This document shows, piece by piece, positions 35,197 through 47,400 of a stretch of DNA of 64,000 bases (its first letter is position 1; each line of letters starts with the position of its first letter). Under the pieces are notes generated by a model. That model saw only the letters and a list, made by a program, of their open reading frames with translations, ran no database searches and had not been told where the DNA came from. The position numbers and the translations under genes were made by a program. Source of the DNA: Parapristionchus giblindavisi (taxonomy: Eukaryota > Nematoda > Chromadorea > Rhabditida > Diplogasteridae); NCBI GenBank assembly GCA_943737045.1, contig CALSFV010000209.1, positions 434,001 to 498,000 of the forward strand, given 5' to 3'.

Positions 35197-35639
35197 AACG
35201 TTCAAAACTTTAATAGCAAACACACAAAGTGTGACCTCCAATAAAAAAAACTTCTTATTTTATTACATTTCACCTATTCCTAATTTTCTGCGATTAAGCC
35301 ATATTTTTTTTTTCTTTTTTCAAATTTTTTTTTAAACTAACCTTATTTTGTTACAGTTTACCAATTCCTACTTTACAGTGATTAAACTCTCTTTTCTTCA
35401 AGATAGAGAGATGGTTAATAAAGAAAGTCGAAGACTCTGAGTCAAATAAACACATGCATACGATTATTTGAAATGACTAAATATGAATATGAATGACCAA
35501 ACATAATAGTGAAGTGGCACCTAATTAATTTCACATGTATTGGATCATTTCAAGTTGAGTATCCGCTTTAGAAGTGCTGTCTCTTCGACATCAAACCTAT
35601 GCATCGGACGATCAGTACACACGTGATGATACAGTGTAG

Positions 35640-36010
35640 AGATCGACCGCTCTAGCGATAAGGATCGACTCTGGTATTTCCAAACTAGTCGTTTACTTAC
35701 GTGACGTCACAGACTATCAGTTTACTGTTAGTTTACTACTAGTGAAAGAACATTTGACGAAATGCATTACCGTATTATAATACCCTATTACCCTATGATG
35801 CTTTTCGTCCCATCCTCATCTAGCAATTATTGCTTGAAATGATAAATTGATTGATTGATTGATTACCATATTATACACCACTTCTAGTAAACTTACATTT
35901 AACTAGCTAGTGGGAAATATATTTATATATAAGTAAACTACTAGTTTGAAAAAAAACCAGAGGACCGCTATAGCGATGACGATCGACCGCTCTAGTGCGA
36001 CTAGAGATAC
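35640..36010. mobile_element. Inverted-repeat element with an internal LINE tail
   Basis: Arms start agatcgaccgctctagcgat and end with the inverse gcgatgacgatcgaccgctc. Between them lies a LINE 3' end (35790-35868) with a (TTGA)n tail. No gene was seen in 35197-35640 or 36010-36430 beyond AT-rich sequence. Confidence 0.55.
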
Positions 36011-36433
36011 AGGAATGAGAACTGAACTAACGACGTTTTTTGCCTATGAAGAGCCATTTGTGACTACAGCTTATAAGGCCCTCCCAATCTCGGCTAAGAG
36101 AGGGTAATAAATTAAGTAGAGAAATAGTCCACCACGATGTCGAGATGAAGATAGAAGTGTTCCGGCGGTATATGTCTATGGATGATGTTAATCGCATTAT
36201 TACTTAAATCTGATGTGACAAATGAATTTACTTCAAATTGAATAAATAACTTCCACCAAATAGTATCTGAATATGATCCACCTTTAAACTTGGATTCAAT
36301 CGATTCTCAAACAGAAATTATATGATCAACTGTAACGAAAATAAATTAGACTAAAAAATGGCGGGATAGTGAAAGAAGTTTCCCCAATTTTTATTAGAAC
36401 TGAAATACTCATTTGTCATCAACAATTCAAATC

Positions 36434-36535
36434 GATAAATTTCGCTATCGCCAAAGACGCGTAGATCATTGTCAAGATGAATAGCGAAAAAATATCATTT
36501 CATCGGAGAAAGATTCAGTAGACTCAGCCTGGAAA
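36434..36535 (-). pseudogene. Relic of the receptor TM4 exon
   Basis: On minus the sequence reads SLLNLSPMK, then a stop and frame changes, and its DNA aligns with the TM4 exons of receptors A, B and C (ctttctccgatgaaa; gatctacg). It is a fifth, decayed member of the receptor cluster. Confidence 0.6.
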
Positions 36536-36664
36536 ACTAATCTTAGTCATGCTATTGCCACCTTATATACAATTTGGAGGCATGCCCTTGCCCATATTGG
36601 TAAAACAACGGACTACTAATGTTTCAAAGTAGTCAAAAAAATGATTTCACACCGACCTAGTATT

Positions 36665-38085
36665 ATATAAAGCACTATCTGAGAGAATTCAATAACTGGA
36701 ATATTTTTTGGTATCGATGAAAAATGAATTTTTCTGTTTTATGTGTGATAATTACAGGCTCTATAAGTGAAGTACACTGGTACTTGGAAATTCCTTCCAA
36801 TTGAAAATTCGCTTCAGGGGGTGACCACACAACGATTTGGCGCCTTTTCCTAAAAGGTTTATTTCGATGCCAATCGATTCGGGAGTGGGTGCAATGGACT
36901 CCTTGGCTAATTCTAAGAAACTATCGTCCAGTGGAGTTTTTTGATCAATGATCAACGAACGCCGGAATCGGGAATTTTCGAAAAAAAATTCACATTTAAT
37001 TAATTTTCACTAGTTCACCATAACAAGCCTACATCTTTTTATTTGCTCAATCGCCTCTACATATCATAACACAGCTTCAGTTTAAAAATCATAATTTTAA
37101 AAAAAATACATTTTTTATGAAAACATCGTTTTTATAACGAAAATCGTAATTATGGTGTGCACCTACAGTAATCCCAAATCAGTTAATTTGGAAATTTGGT
37201 AGTTTTAAACATATTTCACCGCTGTTCTTGACATGACTGAGGTATATAACTACTCCACGTCTTCGGAGTGCACCTGCACGGTTCAGTGCTGATCAACATT
37301 TTATGATATTTTGGTTTTTCAGCAATAACTTTCTTCAAAGTCAACCGTTTCTCTTCATTTATTAGTATGTTTGTATAGATGATACTATGGTATAGCGATA
37401 CAATTTTTATCGATAATGAATAACAAACAACGGAATAATGATCAATTTACGAAAAATGTAAATTTTCAGCGAAATGAGCACCTGGGAATAGATGCACTCC
37501 GAAGACGAGGAGTAGTCGTATACCTCAGTCATGTCAAGAACAGCGGTGAAATATGTTTAAAACTACCAAATTTCCAAATTAACTGTAGGTGCACACCATA
37601 ATTACGATTTTCGTTATAAAAACGATGTTTTCATAAAAATGTATTTTTTTTTAATTATGATTTGTAAACTGAAGCTGTGTTATGATATGTAGAGGCGATT
37701 GAGCAAATAAAAAGTTGTAGGCTTGTTATGGTGAACTAGTGAAAATTAATTAAATGTGAATTTTTTTTCGAAAATTCCTGATTCCGGCGTTCGTTGATCA
37801 TTGATCAAAAAACTACCCTGGACAATAGTTTCTTAGAATTAGCCAAGGAGTCCATTGCACCCACTCCCGAATCGATTGGCACCGAAATAAACCTTTTAGG
37901 AAAAGGCGCCAAATCGTTGTGTGGTCACCCCCTGAAGCGAATTTTCAATTGGAAGCAATTTCCAAGTACCAGTGTACTTCACTTCACTTATGGATCCTGT
38001 AATTATCACACATAAAACAGGAAAATTCATTTTTCATCGATACCGCACATATGTCGATTTTCTAAGATAGCGTGATATATTGCTT
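36665..38085. mobile_element. Foldback element FB2, copy 1, both arms encoding a conserved peptide
   Basis: A 1.42-kb near-complete palindrome with tips cactatctgagagaattc and the inverse. Each arm has a reading frame of about 64 codons: 36955-36761 on minus and 37794-38015 on plus. They share DxSFLELAKESIAPTPESIG, EINLLGKGAKSLCGHPLKRI and FNWKxFPSTSVLH. A splice-acceptor-like ttcc(a/g)g precedes the frame. The centre (37160-37600) is also mirrored and carries GVVVYLSHVKNSGEICLK in one arm. No transposase motif was recognised. Confidence 0.8.
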
Positions 38086-38478
38086 TTTTTTCAAAAAAAG
38101 CATCGTTAATAAAAATTTAAAAAAAGAATATTGTATTGTATTTTACAAACGAATCCTGCTGGAACACGATGACTCTATGGAAGACTAACGTAAACAGTGC
38201 TCTTTATCTAAACTATGCCACTCGTCGAAAACTATCTTCATTCATTCCGTATCGATCATGTTATCCAATGTCGAAGCATGGCTCACTTTCACATTAATTT
38301 CATCACTGATACTAATTTCATACATTCTCCGCCAGAAACTACTCCAATTTCAGTATCGGATAAGTTACACTTCTTGTTTTTATTACGAAACTGTTAAAAA
38401 TAGTTCCTCCTTTGGGACATTAGGTCTGAGAAGGGTGTATAAATGTATATACTGGGCGTGATTTTGAACTTTTTGCTT

Positions 38479-38907
38479 AAAGGGACAGTAACCCCTCTAC
38501 TTTTCAGTGTTTGAATTCCCGCAATTGTTCCCCAACACGATAACTCTGCCACAGATACAGGGAATAATGACAAAAATCGTTAGCAAGGGTCAGGAATCGA
38601 ACCCGCTCGATCGTTACTTCAACCGGACACTTACCATTAGACTATGGGTGTCAGTTGAAGGTGCTATTATAAGGCGTGAGATAAGGCTTGATTGGATCTG
38701 TATATGGCGATTTGCATATAGCTAGCCAAATTATCAGTGTGACATGCAAAACTAGTATGCAAAATTACTTTTCAATCAATGTCAGGCAACACATCGTATG
38801 TCGTGGCAGAGTTATCGTTGTAAGACGCCAATTTTAGATTGGCGGGAATTCAAAACAGATTTTCCGGACTTTGTTTTTTTCAAGGGGGTTACTCTCCCTT
38901 TAATATT
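38479..38907 (-). mobile_element. Inverted-repeat element with tRNA-like core
   Basis: Ends aagggacagtaacccc and ggggttactctccctt are inverted, with TA at both flanks. The inner arms contain cgataactctgccac and its inverse. The minus-strand tRNA-like module at 38582-38650 has A box tagtctaatggtaagtg and B box gggttcgattcc. Confidence 0.7.
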
Positions 38908-38938
38908 CAGTTTTAGGCTTACCTATTGTGTTTCATAG

Positions 38939-39141
38939 CTTTTGATTTGGCTCACTATGCTGTGACATTGACGGTAATACATTTCTTCCGTTCTTTGGTC
39001 CCCGATCTTGATCTGCGTTTGGGACTGTTTTGTGATTTCATTATGAGACTTCACTTTGCAAACGATGACTCACGACTCTTTCTTTATTTGGTACGATCAT
39101 TTCGAAATTGCAACCTGTTCTATATGTCCAGTATCGTTTAG
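38939..39141 (+). other. Possible exon of unknown gene
   Basis: After an acceptor-like tttcatag the plus strand stays open to a stop at 39141 with a hydrophobic start (FDLAHYAVTLTVIHFF). A possible donor, gtaatac, follows TLT. It could be a leftover of the second receptor family, since 38120-38290 upstream matches P2 flank. No family was recognised. Confidence 0.25.
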
Positions 39142-39479
39142 ATATTCACGATTCAATTACATAAGAAGGAGTGGTTAGGAGTAGAAATAACGCTAATTCG
39201 GTCGATACTGGTGGCATTTATTCTTGCGGTATGCTACTGTTCAATTCAGTTAAAAGGGATACATTTTCTCAGATCCCTGAATTATGCTATGTGTTTTTGC
39301 TTGAATAAAAGGAATTCTTTGATTATAGCGCGAACAAATTGAATAGCTTGCTTTATTTACCTTACAATTAGAAAACATTTGCCTGCTTTCAAGTGAACAT
39401 ATTTTCTGTTTTAACTCGTTGTCATATTTCTCATTTGAAGAAGAACCAAAAAATATGAGTTTTGTAAAATGAAAAAAAG

Positions 39480-40752
39480 TGTTGCCTAAAAGTCATCGGA
39501 CACTTTCGTTTTTTTATAACTTTTGATCCAGGAAAGCAATAAAGCTGATCTTTTGAGTCAATGTACAGAATTTATCAAGGATATAACCATGATGTGTTGG
39601 TGTAATTAAATTAGTTCACTGTTGCGTAGTAATGATGCTATCAAAATACACTTTTTTGAACAATTACATTTCTTTGGTGGAAGGCCCTGTTCTCCTGAAA
39701 CACTGTGAGAGTGAAGACATATACTAGGGCTGCACAGTCAACCAATCCGAAATGGCTCCGATTAGGATTTCAAGCTGTAGGAAAGCTGCAACTTTAAACC
39801 CCAAAATTTATAACTCAGCTTCTAGATGTGCTAACAACCCTTTCTAAGTGCTGAAATGATGCTAGTGGCGAGTAATGTTTATCCCCAGAATATGGTAGTC
39901 ATAGCTCGCCATTTGCCCTCAGGGCAAAAAAAATTTTTTTTTGGGGAAGTGCTGATTTTGACACCCTACCGTTCAGAGGGCGGGTCTTCTAAAATTATCT
40001 CTATTGATGAAATCTCTTATTTTCAAAGCATGTTAGAGATGTTCACAAAAGTTTTTACACTATTGCTGAACTTTGATCTTTGATCTTTGTATGTTTATCT
40101 TTGATCGCAGAAACCGAGTAGATCTCAGCATAACTTTTGCTACGGGTCTGAGAGGACTCGGAACTAAACCAAAATAAGAGAAATAAATATATGATATATT
40201 GCAAAGCTGCTTGCGCAGGAACCATAATTTTAGAAGTCCCGCCCTCTGAACGGTAGGGTGTCAAAATCAGTACTTCCCCAAAAAAAATTAAAAAAAATTT
40301 TGCCCTGAGGGCAAATGGCGAGCTATGACTACCATATTCTGGGGATAACATTACTCGCCACTAGCATCATTTCAGCACTTAGAAAGGGTTGTTAGCACAT
40401 CTAGAAGCTGAGTTATAAATTTTGGGGGTCAAAGTTGCAACCCTGCTACAGCTTGAAATCGGAATCGGAGACATTCCCGATTGTTTGACTGTGCAGCCCT
40501 AGTGGGGGTCTCCACTTTCGCAATGTTTCAGAGGAACAGGACTTTTCATAAAAGAAATGTAAATTTTCAAAAAAGTGTATTTCGATTGCGTCATCACTAC
40601 GCAATAATGAACTAATGTAATATCACCAACACATCATGGTTGTATTCCTTGATCAATTCTGTACATTGACTCAAAAGATCAGCTTGATTGCTTTCCTGGA
40701 AAAGTTATAAAAAAATGAAAAAGTGTCTGATGACTTTTATGCTACACTGTAT
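39480..40752. mobile_element. Two nested palindromic elements
   Basis: The outer element has ends gcctaaaagtcatcggacac and the inverse gtgtctgatgactttta; the arms are 39480-39725 and 40503-40752. Inserted in it is an inner palindrome, 39727-40501, with ends gggctgcacagtcaa and ttgactgtgcagccc and TA(G) on both sides. Inner arms share cgccatttgccctcagggca. The outer terminal sequence is related to the small MITE at 43882-43976. Confidence 0.7.
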
Positions 40753-40792
40753 ATATTGCATATTACTTTATTAATATACGTATTAAAACACA

Positions 40793-42012
40793 CTATCTGA
40801 GAGAATTCAACAACTGAATTTTTTTTTTGGTATCGACGAAAAATGAATTTTTCTCTTTTATGTATGATAATTACAGGCACCATGAGTGTAGTTCACCGGT
40901 ACTTGGAAATTCCTTCCAATTGAAAATTGGCTTCAGGGGGTGACCACACAATGATTTGGCGCCTTTTCCTAAAAAGTTTATTTCGAATCCAATCGATGCG
41001 GGAGTGGGCTCAATCGAATCCTTTGCTAATTCTAAGAAACTATTGTCTATGTGAGTTTTTTGATCAACGGACAACGAAGGCTGGAAATGGGAATTTTCGA
41101 AAAAAAATTTACATTAAATAAATTCTCACTATTTTCCCATAGCCCAGGTAAATTTTTTATTTGCTCAATATCTTCTACATATTACACCTTCAGTTTAAAA
41201 TTCATAATTTTTTAAAAAGGTGAAATTTGTAAGCGAATCGTTTTTGTAACGAAAATCGTAATTATGGTGTGCACCTACAGTAATCCCTAATCGGTCAATT
41301 TGGAAATTTGGTACTTTTAAACATATTTCACCGCTGTTCTTCACATGACTGAAGTATACGACTACTCCTCGTCTTCGGAGTGCACCATTTCCCAGGTGCT
41401 GATCTCGCTGAAAATTGACATTTTTCGGTTGACTGGGAAGAAAGTTATTGCTGAAAAACCAAAATATCATTGAATATTGACCAGCACTCTACCGTGCAGG
41501 GGCAATTAGGGATTACTGTAGGTGCACACCATAATGACGATTTTCGTTACAAAAACGATTCGCTTACAAATTTCACCTTTTTAAAAAATTATGAATTTTA
41601 AACTGAAGGTGTAATATAATATGTAGAAGATATTGAGCAAATAAAAAAATTTACCTGGGCTATGGGAAAATAGTGAGAATTAATTTAATGTAAATTTTTT
41701 TTCGAAAATTCCCATTTCCAGCCTTCGTTGTCCGTTGATCAAAAAACTCACATAGACAATAGTTTCTTAGAATTAGCAAAGGATTCGATTGAGCCCACTC
41801 CCGCATCGATTGGATTCGAAATAAACTTTTTAGGAAAAGGCGCCAAATCATTGTGTGGTCACCCCCTGAAGCCAATTTTCAATTGGAAGGAATTTCCAAG
41901 TACCGGTGAACTACACTCATGGTGCCTGTAATTATCATACATAAAAGAGAAAAATTCATTTTTCGTCGATACCGCACCTATGTGGACTTTCTCAGAGAGA
42001 GTGTTTTAAGTT
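40793..42012. mobile_element. Foldback element FB2, copy 2
   Basis: 1.22-kb palindrome with TTAA-like flanks beside tips cactatctgagaga and its inverse. The two arms (40871-41074 minus; 41728-41931 plus) encode the same peptide: DNSFLELAKDSIEPTPASIG, then GKGAKSLCGHPLKPIFNWKE. The arms are more alike to each other than to copy 1, consistent with arm-to-arm conversion or recent formation. Confidence 0.8.
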
Positions 42013-42178
42013 GTTTGATCATTCAGAGTTTGCCCCTATTGGCGGATGTGATTCATGCATTAACTATCAATAATAATACAATACGAGAGTACGAAAATTG
42101 CGTGCTCATCTCGTTCGATCTATACCGCTGGGTTATTATTTTTACTTTTTTTCCCATACATTGTTCATATATTTTCAG

Positions 42179-42307
42179 ATTTTCTATAAATTGCTTACAC
42201 CATTCGTATTCATAACGCTGTACTTGGCCTTGGCCGCGCTACGAAAATCTGCCAGTAATGTTGTCTTTTTAGAACAACTTTTCTTAAACTCAAACAATTC
42301 TTTTTAA
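42179..42307 (+). other. Possible terminal exon of an unknown membrane protein
   Basis: After acceptor tatattttcag the frame reads IFYKLLTPFVFITLYLALAA, a membrane segment, then LRKSASNVVFLEQL and a stop at 42307. The pattern (TM segment, basic residues, short tail) fits a receptor C-terminus. An open stretch at 42040-42130 could be a preceding exon. Family not recognised. Confidence 0.3.
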
Positions 42308-42520
42308 GCATTCAAGACATAATAATAAGCTTAGTTAAGATCTGGATACGGTAGTCATTTCGTATACGGTAACAAGATACATTCTGTGCACACCGAGTGC
42401 AATCATTTCTGCGCTAGTGTATCATGACGCTGCAGGTGCTAACATATTTGTTTATTTATCACAAATTTTCATTTTAATGTAAAACAATTTAAAACATACA
42501 TTGTTTACTGATTTCGCTAA

Positions 42521-43122
42521 CATTGGAACTCTGTGGACTTGTCTTGGCCATATGAGAAGGCACTATCATGACTAAAATAAGTTTTCGATGGTGATTACGA
42601 ATCTATTTTTAGGACTGCCTCGACGAATTGAGTTTCGAGTTTTGACTTGAGTTTTGAGTTTTGAGTTACGACTTGAGTTTGAGTTTTTTTTTCACTACAC
42701 AGGTCGTTGCTTTGGAGGTTGATAGATGAGTTGGTGAACTCATCTATCAACCTCCAAAGCAACGACCTGTGTAGTGTAGTGGATATGATGTACGCGTTAA
42801 CTCTTGACTGTCACTGGTTCGATCCCTCTTGCAGCACTTTTCTTTTGTTGATTTTCTTGATGTTAAGATGAAACATCAAAAACGTTGATATCGTTGGTCG
42901 TCGTAAGGCCGTTGATAGATGAGTTCACCAACTTGTAGAAAATGTTTGTGCAACACCTCTTTTGAATTTTCAAATTGAAAAGCCAAATTTCAATATCGAT
43001 TTTCTCGAAACTCAGGTCGTCTAGGCACTCCTAAAGATAGATTCGTAATCACTATCGAAAACTTATTTTAGTCATGATAGCGCCTTCTCATATGGCCAAG
43101 ACAAGTCCACAGAGTTCCCTTG
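42521..43122. mobile_element. Harbinger-like foldback, TAA duplication, tRNA-like core
   Basis: Ends cattggaactctgtggactt and aagtccacagagttcccttg are flanked by TAA. The segment at 34610-34620 (gctaagtataac) is the empty site. The arms mirror each other (cataatgaaggcgct-type blocks, gattacgaatct and inverse). The core holds a tRNA-like module on plus, 42765-42838: A box tagtgtagtggata, B box tggttcgatccc. Same ends and target site as 14766-15395. Confidence 0.82.
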
Positions 43123-43249
43123 TAAGTCTATAACATTCGTTTCGATCATGCTTCAGCTTAATTTAAAAAAATCACGGTTCCAAAAAATAAATCGAGCTTA
43201 AAATCACTATGGCTTCGGTGTAGTCTGTTGTATAATTTTGCCAATTCAG

Positions 43250-43398
43250 ATGTGGACTTTAACATTCTCATCCACTTGATGCCGCATTTTATCTCGCACA
43301 TCGTCGCATTATGTATTATTCATAAGTACAAAGTCTCCAAGAAAAGGGCCGTTCAGAGTGTGGCCAATATATCCTTCGAAGAATTTCAGAAAATATGA
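43250..43398 (+). CDS. Last exon of a second probable 7TM receptor family
   Basis: Acceptor ccaattcag, then VDFNILIHLMPHFISHIVAL (TM7-like), CIIHKYKVSKKRAVQSVANI (basic intracellular tail), SFEEFQKI and a stop. The frame is intact here and broken in the 35039 copy. Upstream exons were not found in this window, so the gene is either incomplete or a relic. Function is inferred only from the general pattern of nematode chemoreceptor C-termini. Confidence 0.45.
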
Positions 43399-43881
43399 TT
43401 ATGACTTAAAACGTTCAAAACGTTAATAGCAAACACACAAAGTGTGACCTCCAATGAAAAAAAAACTTCTTATTTTATTACATTTTACCCATTCCTAATT
43501 TTCTGCGATTAAGCCATATTTTCTTCTAGATATTATCTATAACAAAAGTATAAAATAAACGTGTATGATGATTTATTCTGAATAAATATATTTAATATAT
43601 ATGCTCATGAAATGTTCGAGATGATTTAGCTATCAATCAATTAGCTCTGATTTACCTTCACATGGAATCACTGTATTTCAAATAGAACATCTTCTGCTCT
43701 TGAACCGAGGGCCGAAACATTGAACCGCGTTTGTTTTGCTTATAGTCTCCTTATCTTTTATTTTATACGATTGTTCACAGTCATGAAACATTTCGTCTTT
43801 TTTCTCTCTCATTAATTGGAAGTGTCGTCTTCTCTCCATTGGAAGTGTCGTCTTCTCGACATCAAATTACTCTACCATGTA

Positions 43882-43976
43882 GCCAAAAAAGTCATGGGAC
43901 CATTTTTCATATTTAACTTTTGATCCAGGAAAGCAATGGAAAAGTGTCCCATGACTTTTTGGCTACACTGTATCAG
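43882..43976. mobile_element. Short Tc1/mariner-type MITE
   Basis: About 95 bp, ends catgtagccaaaaaagtcat and the inverse atgactttttggctacactg, with TA flanks. The end sequence (acagtgtagcc) is shared with the outer element at 39480-40752. A further relic is at 44200-44330. Confidence 0.7.
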
Positions 43977-44466
43977 TCGATCATTACAATTGTGCTGATA
44001 CATAGTAGTGGGCAATACATTGAATAAAGCCTGTACAACCTCCATAGGACAGAACAGTTATGGAATTGTTTAATTGGTATTCATACTTATAAGTATAACT
44101 CATTATCTCATTCAAATATCTCATTCAATCATTCTTGGTATACGATGAATAAAATATAATAAAATCACTACGCAATAGTGTACTAATTTATTATCACCAA
44201 GATATCATGATAAATTGATAAATCGCGTACATTGTCTCAAAAGATCATCTTGATTTCTTTCATCGATCGAAAGTTATAGAAATAATAGAAAGTGCCTCAT
44301 GACTTTTGCCGATACAAGTTAGTTTATATCTACAAAAACTTCTGCAATTCATTACTTATAATACAAAACACAATAAGTATAATACAAAATCTCAGGAGAC
44401 AAAGACCAGAATAATATATACTATCAATATCAGTATATATTCCATCCGTTGTCATCATGTGTCAAA

Positions 44467-47400
44467 ATGATAGTTGTCGAACCATTAACGGAGCGTTTCA
44501 GTCAAATCTATTCCTCTAGGTAATGATTAAAGTCATGCCCCAAGCAAATTTGAAACTCGCCGCTCTGGCAATGCTCTCTCGCTTTCTTTGTCTACGAGAG
44601 AGTATTGCCCAAGCGGAGAGTAAAATTAACTCGGGTGTACCTTTAAGAAATTTGTTAATACTATCATATGAATGTAATTTCAGCGCCTGGATAACTGGTG
44701 GTTTTTCAATCACATTGACTTCACTATGTTTCATTTTGATGAAAACGGTTAAGACAATCACAACTCCTGCATACACTAGAAGACTTGCCTTACTCTTGGT
44801 ACTACAATTTATTCATATCAAATATTTGAGTATTTGGGTCATAATTTGTGGTCGAAATTTTGAATATACCCTCATTTTGGTTAATTTTAGAGTTGTCCTA
44901 GTTTCTTGTTCGTCAACAATAAATCAACGCGCACTAGGCAATCTCTACGAAATTTACTATTCGTGAATTTTATTTTCCTGGTAGTACCCAAGTTCGCGTA
45001 AAATGCACATCATTCATTCGTGATTCATGCACGTCACAGGGACTCTTAACATATTTTCTCAAAATATGTTTAACTCTAGATATGCAACTTTGCTGCTGAC
45101 ATCTATCTAACCATGTTCTTCAAAGGAGTAACGCTTCTACCGTATCCTTGCGTATACGGTAACGGCATACTATCCAGAAGATTCGGTTTAGGAGGAATGG
45201 TTCAAGTGGTATGATTTTTTTTAAACTAGCTTGAAAAGAATCGGGAACACTATTAAGCCAAAACAAGAAAAAAATGTATTATTATTTAGTATATTACGTT
45301 TTTACAGGACATCTTGCTCGGAATCGTTCCGCTACATGTCCCTTGTAACACACTGTGCATCGATTATCGACATCAAGTAATGATAATTAATAAAAATAAT
45401 AACATATACGCGAAATGGGACGCATAACTATGGCGAGTGAGAAGGGGTTTGGAAAAAATAAAGGTGGTTTATTTGCGAATGGGCCAGGATATCTCAAACG
45501 CGAGTAAAGGATATCTTTATTCGCACATCCTTTTTCTTTGTGATTAAATGTTCATTGCATGTCAGTGCGGAGCAAATATTGATAATGAATTAATGCGATT
45601 ATGTACAAAGATAACAAATGTAAAATTGACTAATGCAACATGTTTCAGGCAGTAGTTAGACACGGAAGCCTACTCGACCTTTCTCCGTTTAAAAGATATT
45701 TGTATATATTCATCTTCACAATGATCTACATTTTGCTGGCGATAGCTGTTCATGCAAGTTGTATCGATATGGATAGTTGATGACCAATCAATATTTTAGT
45801 TCTGTGAGTACGATATATCGAAGAATTCTACTTTAATAAATCATGTAAGGTTTAATATATTATATAAATGCATACGGTCATGCACTGTATCCCTTTGTGA
45901 TTTTTTGAACAACTCTGTCGAATTTGATACATGCGTCCCGCTGAAACGCGCATTGCTGCGCGCATCATTTATTAACATTTATTAACATTTATTTGTAAGT
46001 TGTCCCAAAAGTCTTTGCACTATTTTCATATCTCGTTAAAAAAAGGATCCAATGAATCAGCTCGATTCAAATGGTGATACTGTCCAATAACAAATCTTAC
46101 TAGTGCGGTACTGACTCGGTATTTGAAGCTCCGCCCATTGAGGAAGTGATGGAGAAAGGTGATATTCTGAGTAGGGGTGAGTTCAGAGTAGGCTGGGATG
46201 AGTAGGGAGCGTTGTGATTTCTAGAGTTGGCGATTCGGGGGTAGCGGGCCCGCAAACACTATATTGCTAATGATTGCGGTTCCGCAGTGCGGTGTAAAAT
46301 CATTGCGGGTCCGCAAATTTGGAGGGAAGGGAGGGGGAGCGATTGCGGGCTCACAATTGCATGCGGGCCATTACGGGCCCGAATAGCCAACTCTAGTGGT
46401 GAGTACAGTTCATCCGTTATGACGTTATCCAGATAATGAAACCGGCGATGTGGAGAGTAAAGAGCCATATCCACTAGGCTATCCTTGTCATAGTCGGTTA
46501 GGACATGTGGTGCACATCTTCCCAGTTTCCACCTCTCCGATAGTGTGAATGCCACGTACCACAATGCTCTGGTTGACCCCAACTGCCAGGATCAGCCTCT
46601 AAATCTTGGAGCAATAGATCGAGATCCACTTGCAGCATAAAATATCACGCTTAAAACTTTGATAATTGAAAAACATTCATACGCAGAGAAATAAATTATT
46701 GAAAAAAAAATAAATGAGGAAAGCGTCTCTGCGAGAAATGTTATTTTATTACTGCGGATATTCTCATTACTGCTATTGTTATACTGTGATAATGTTTTGA
46801 GTACAGGCATTCTCGAAGCAATCCGATTTCGTGCTTCAACATCTGGCTTGTATGTCAGATGCTTTCTACTACCACGTATTCGCCATCATTTTTGGAATTT
46901 TTGCAGGGACCTTGGTATTTCTACTGGTAAGATATTTTAGAAGTACTTTGATTGTCGGATATCACAATAAGAAGTTTGCTAAAAGTTACTTAAAAGAAAA
47001 CATTTAAGAGTATGTTGATATCAATTTCCAGCTTTGTTTGCACATTTTTCATGAGATCAAAGTGCAAACGAAACTCAGCACAAAAGCGAAGGCTATTCAT
47101 CGCAAACTGACTATCGCTTTGATATTACAGGTACAAACTTTCCTGTAGAAAACATGTCAAATTATTATCCATTATGATATTGTGGAATCTCTCTTGTGGT
47201 ATTTCGAAAAGTTAGCGCAGCCTTATCATCTATCCCGTAGCGCAGTGGCAAATGTTCGGACTCCTTTCCCCTTTATCAATTTTCAAAAAGAACGCCCTTC
47301 CCCTGCACGAGCTTGTTTTTTTTAATTTATGTTTCTATCGTATTTCTCAATAAGTTGAATCCAAATAAAATAAATTGTGTACGGTATGCACAATAACTTT

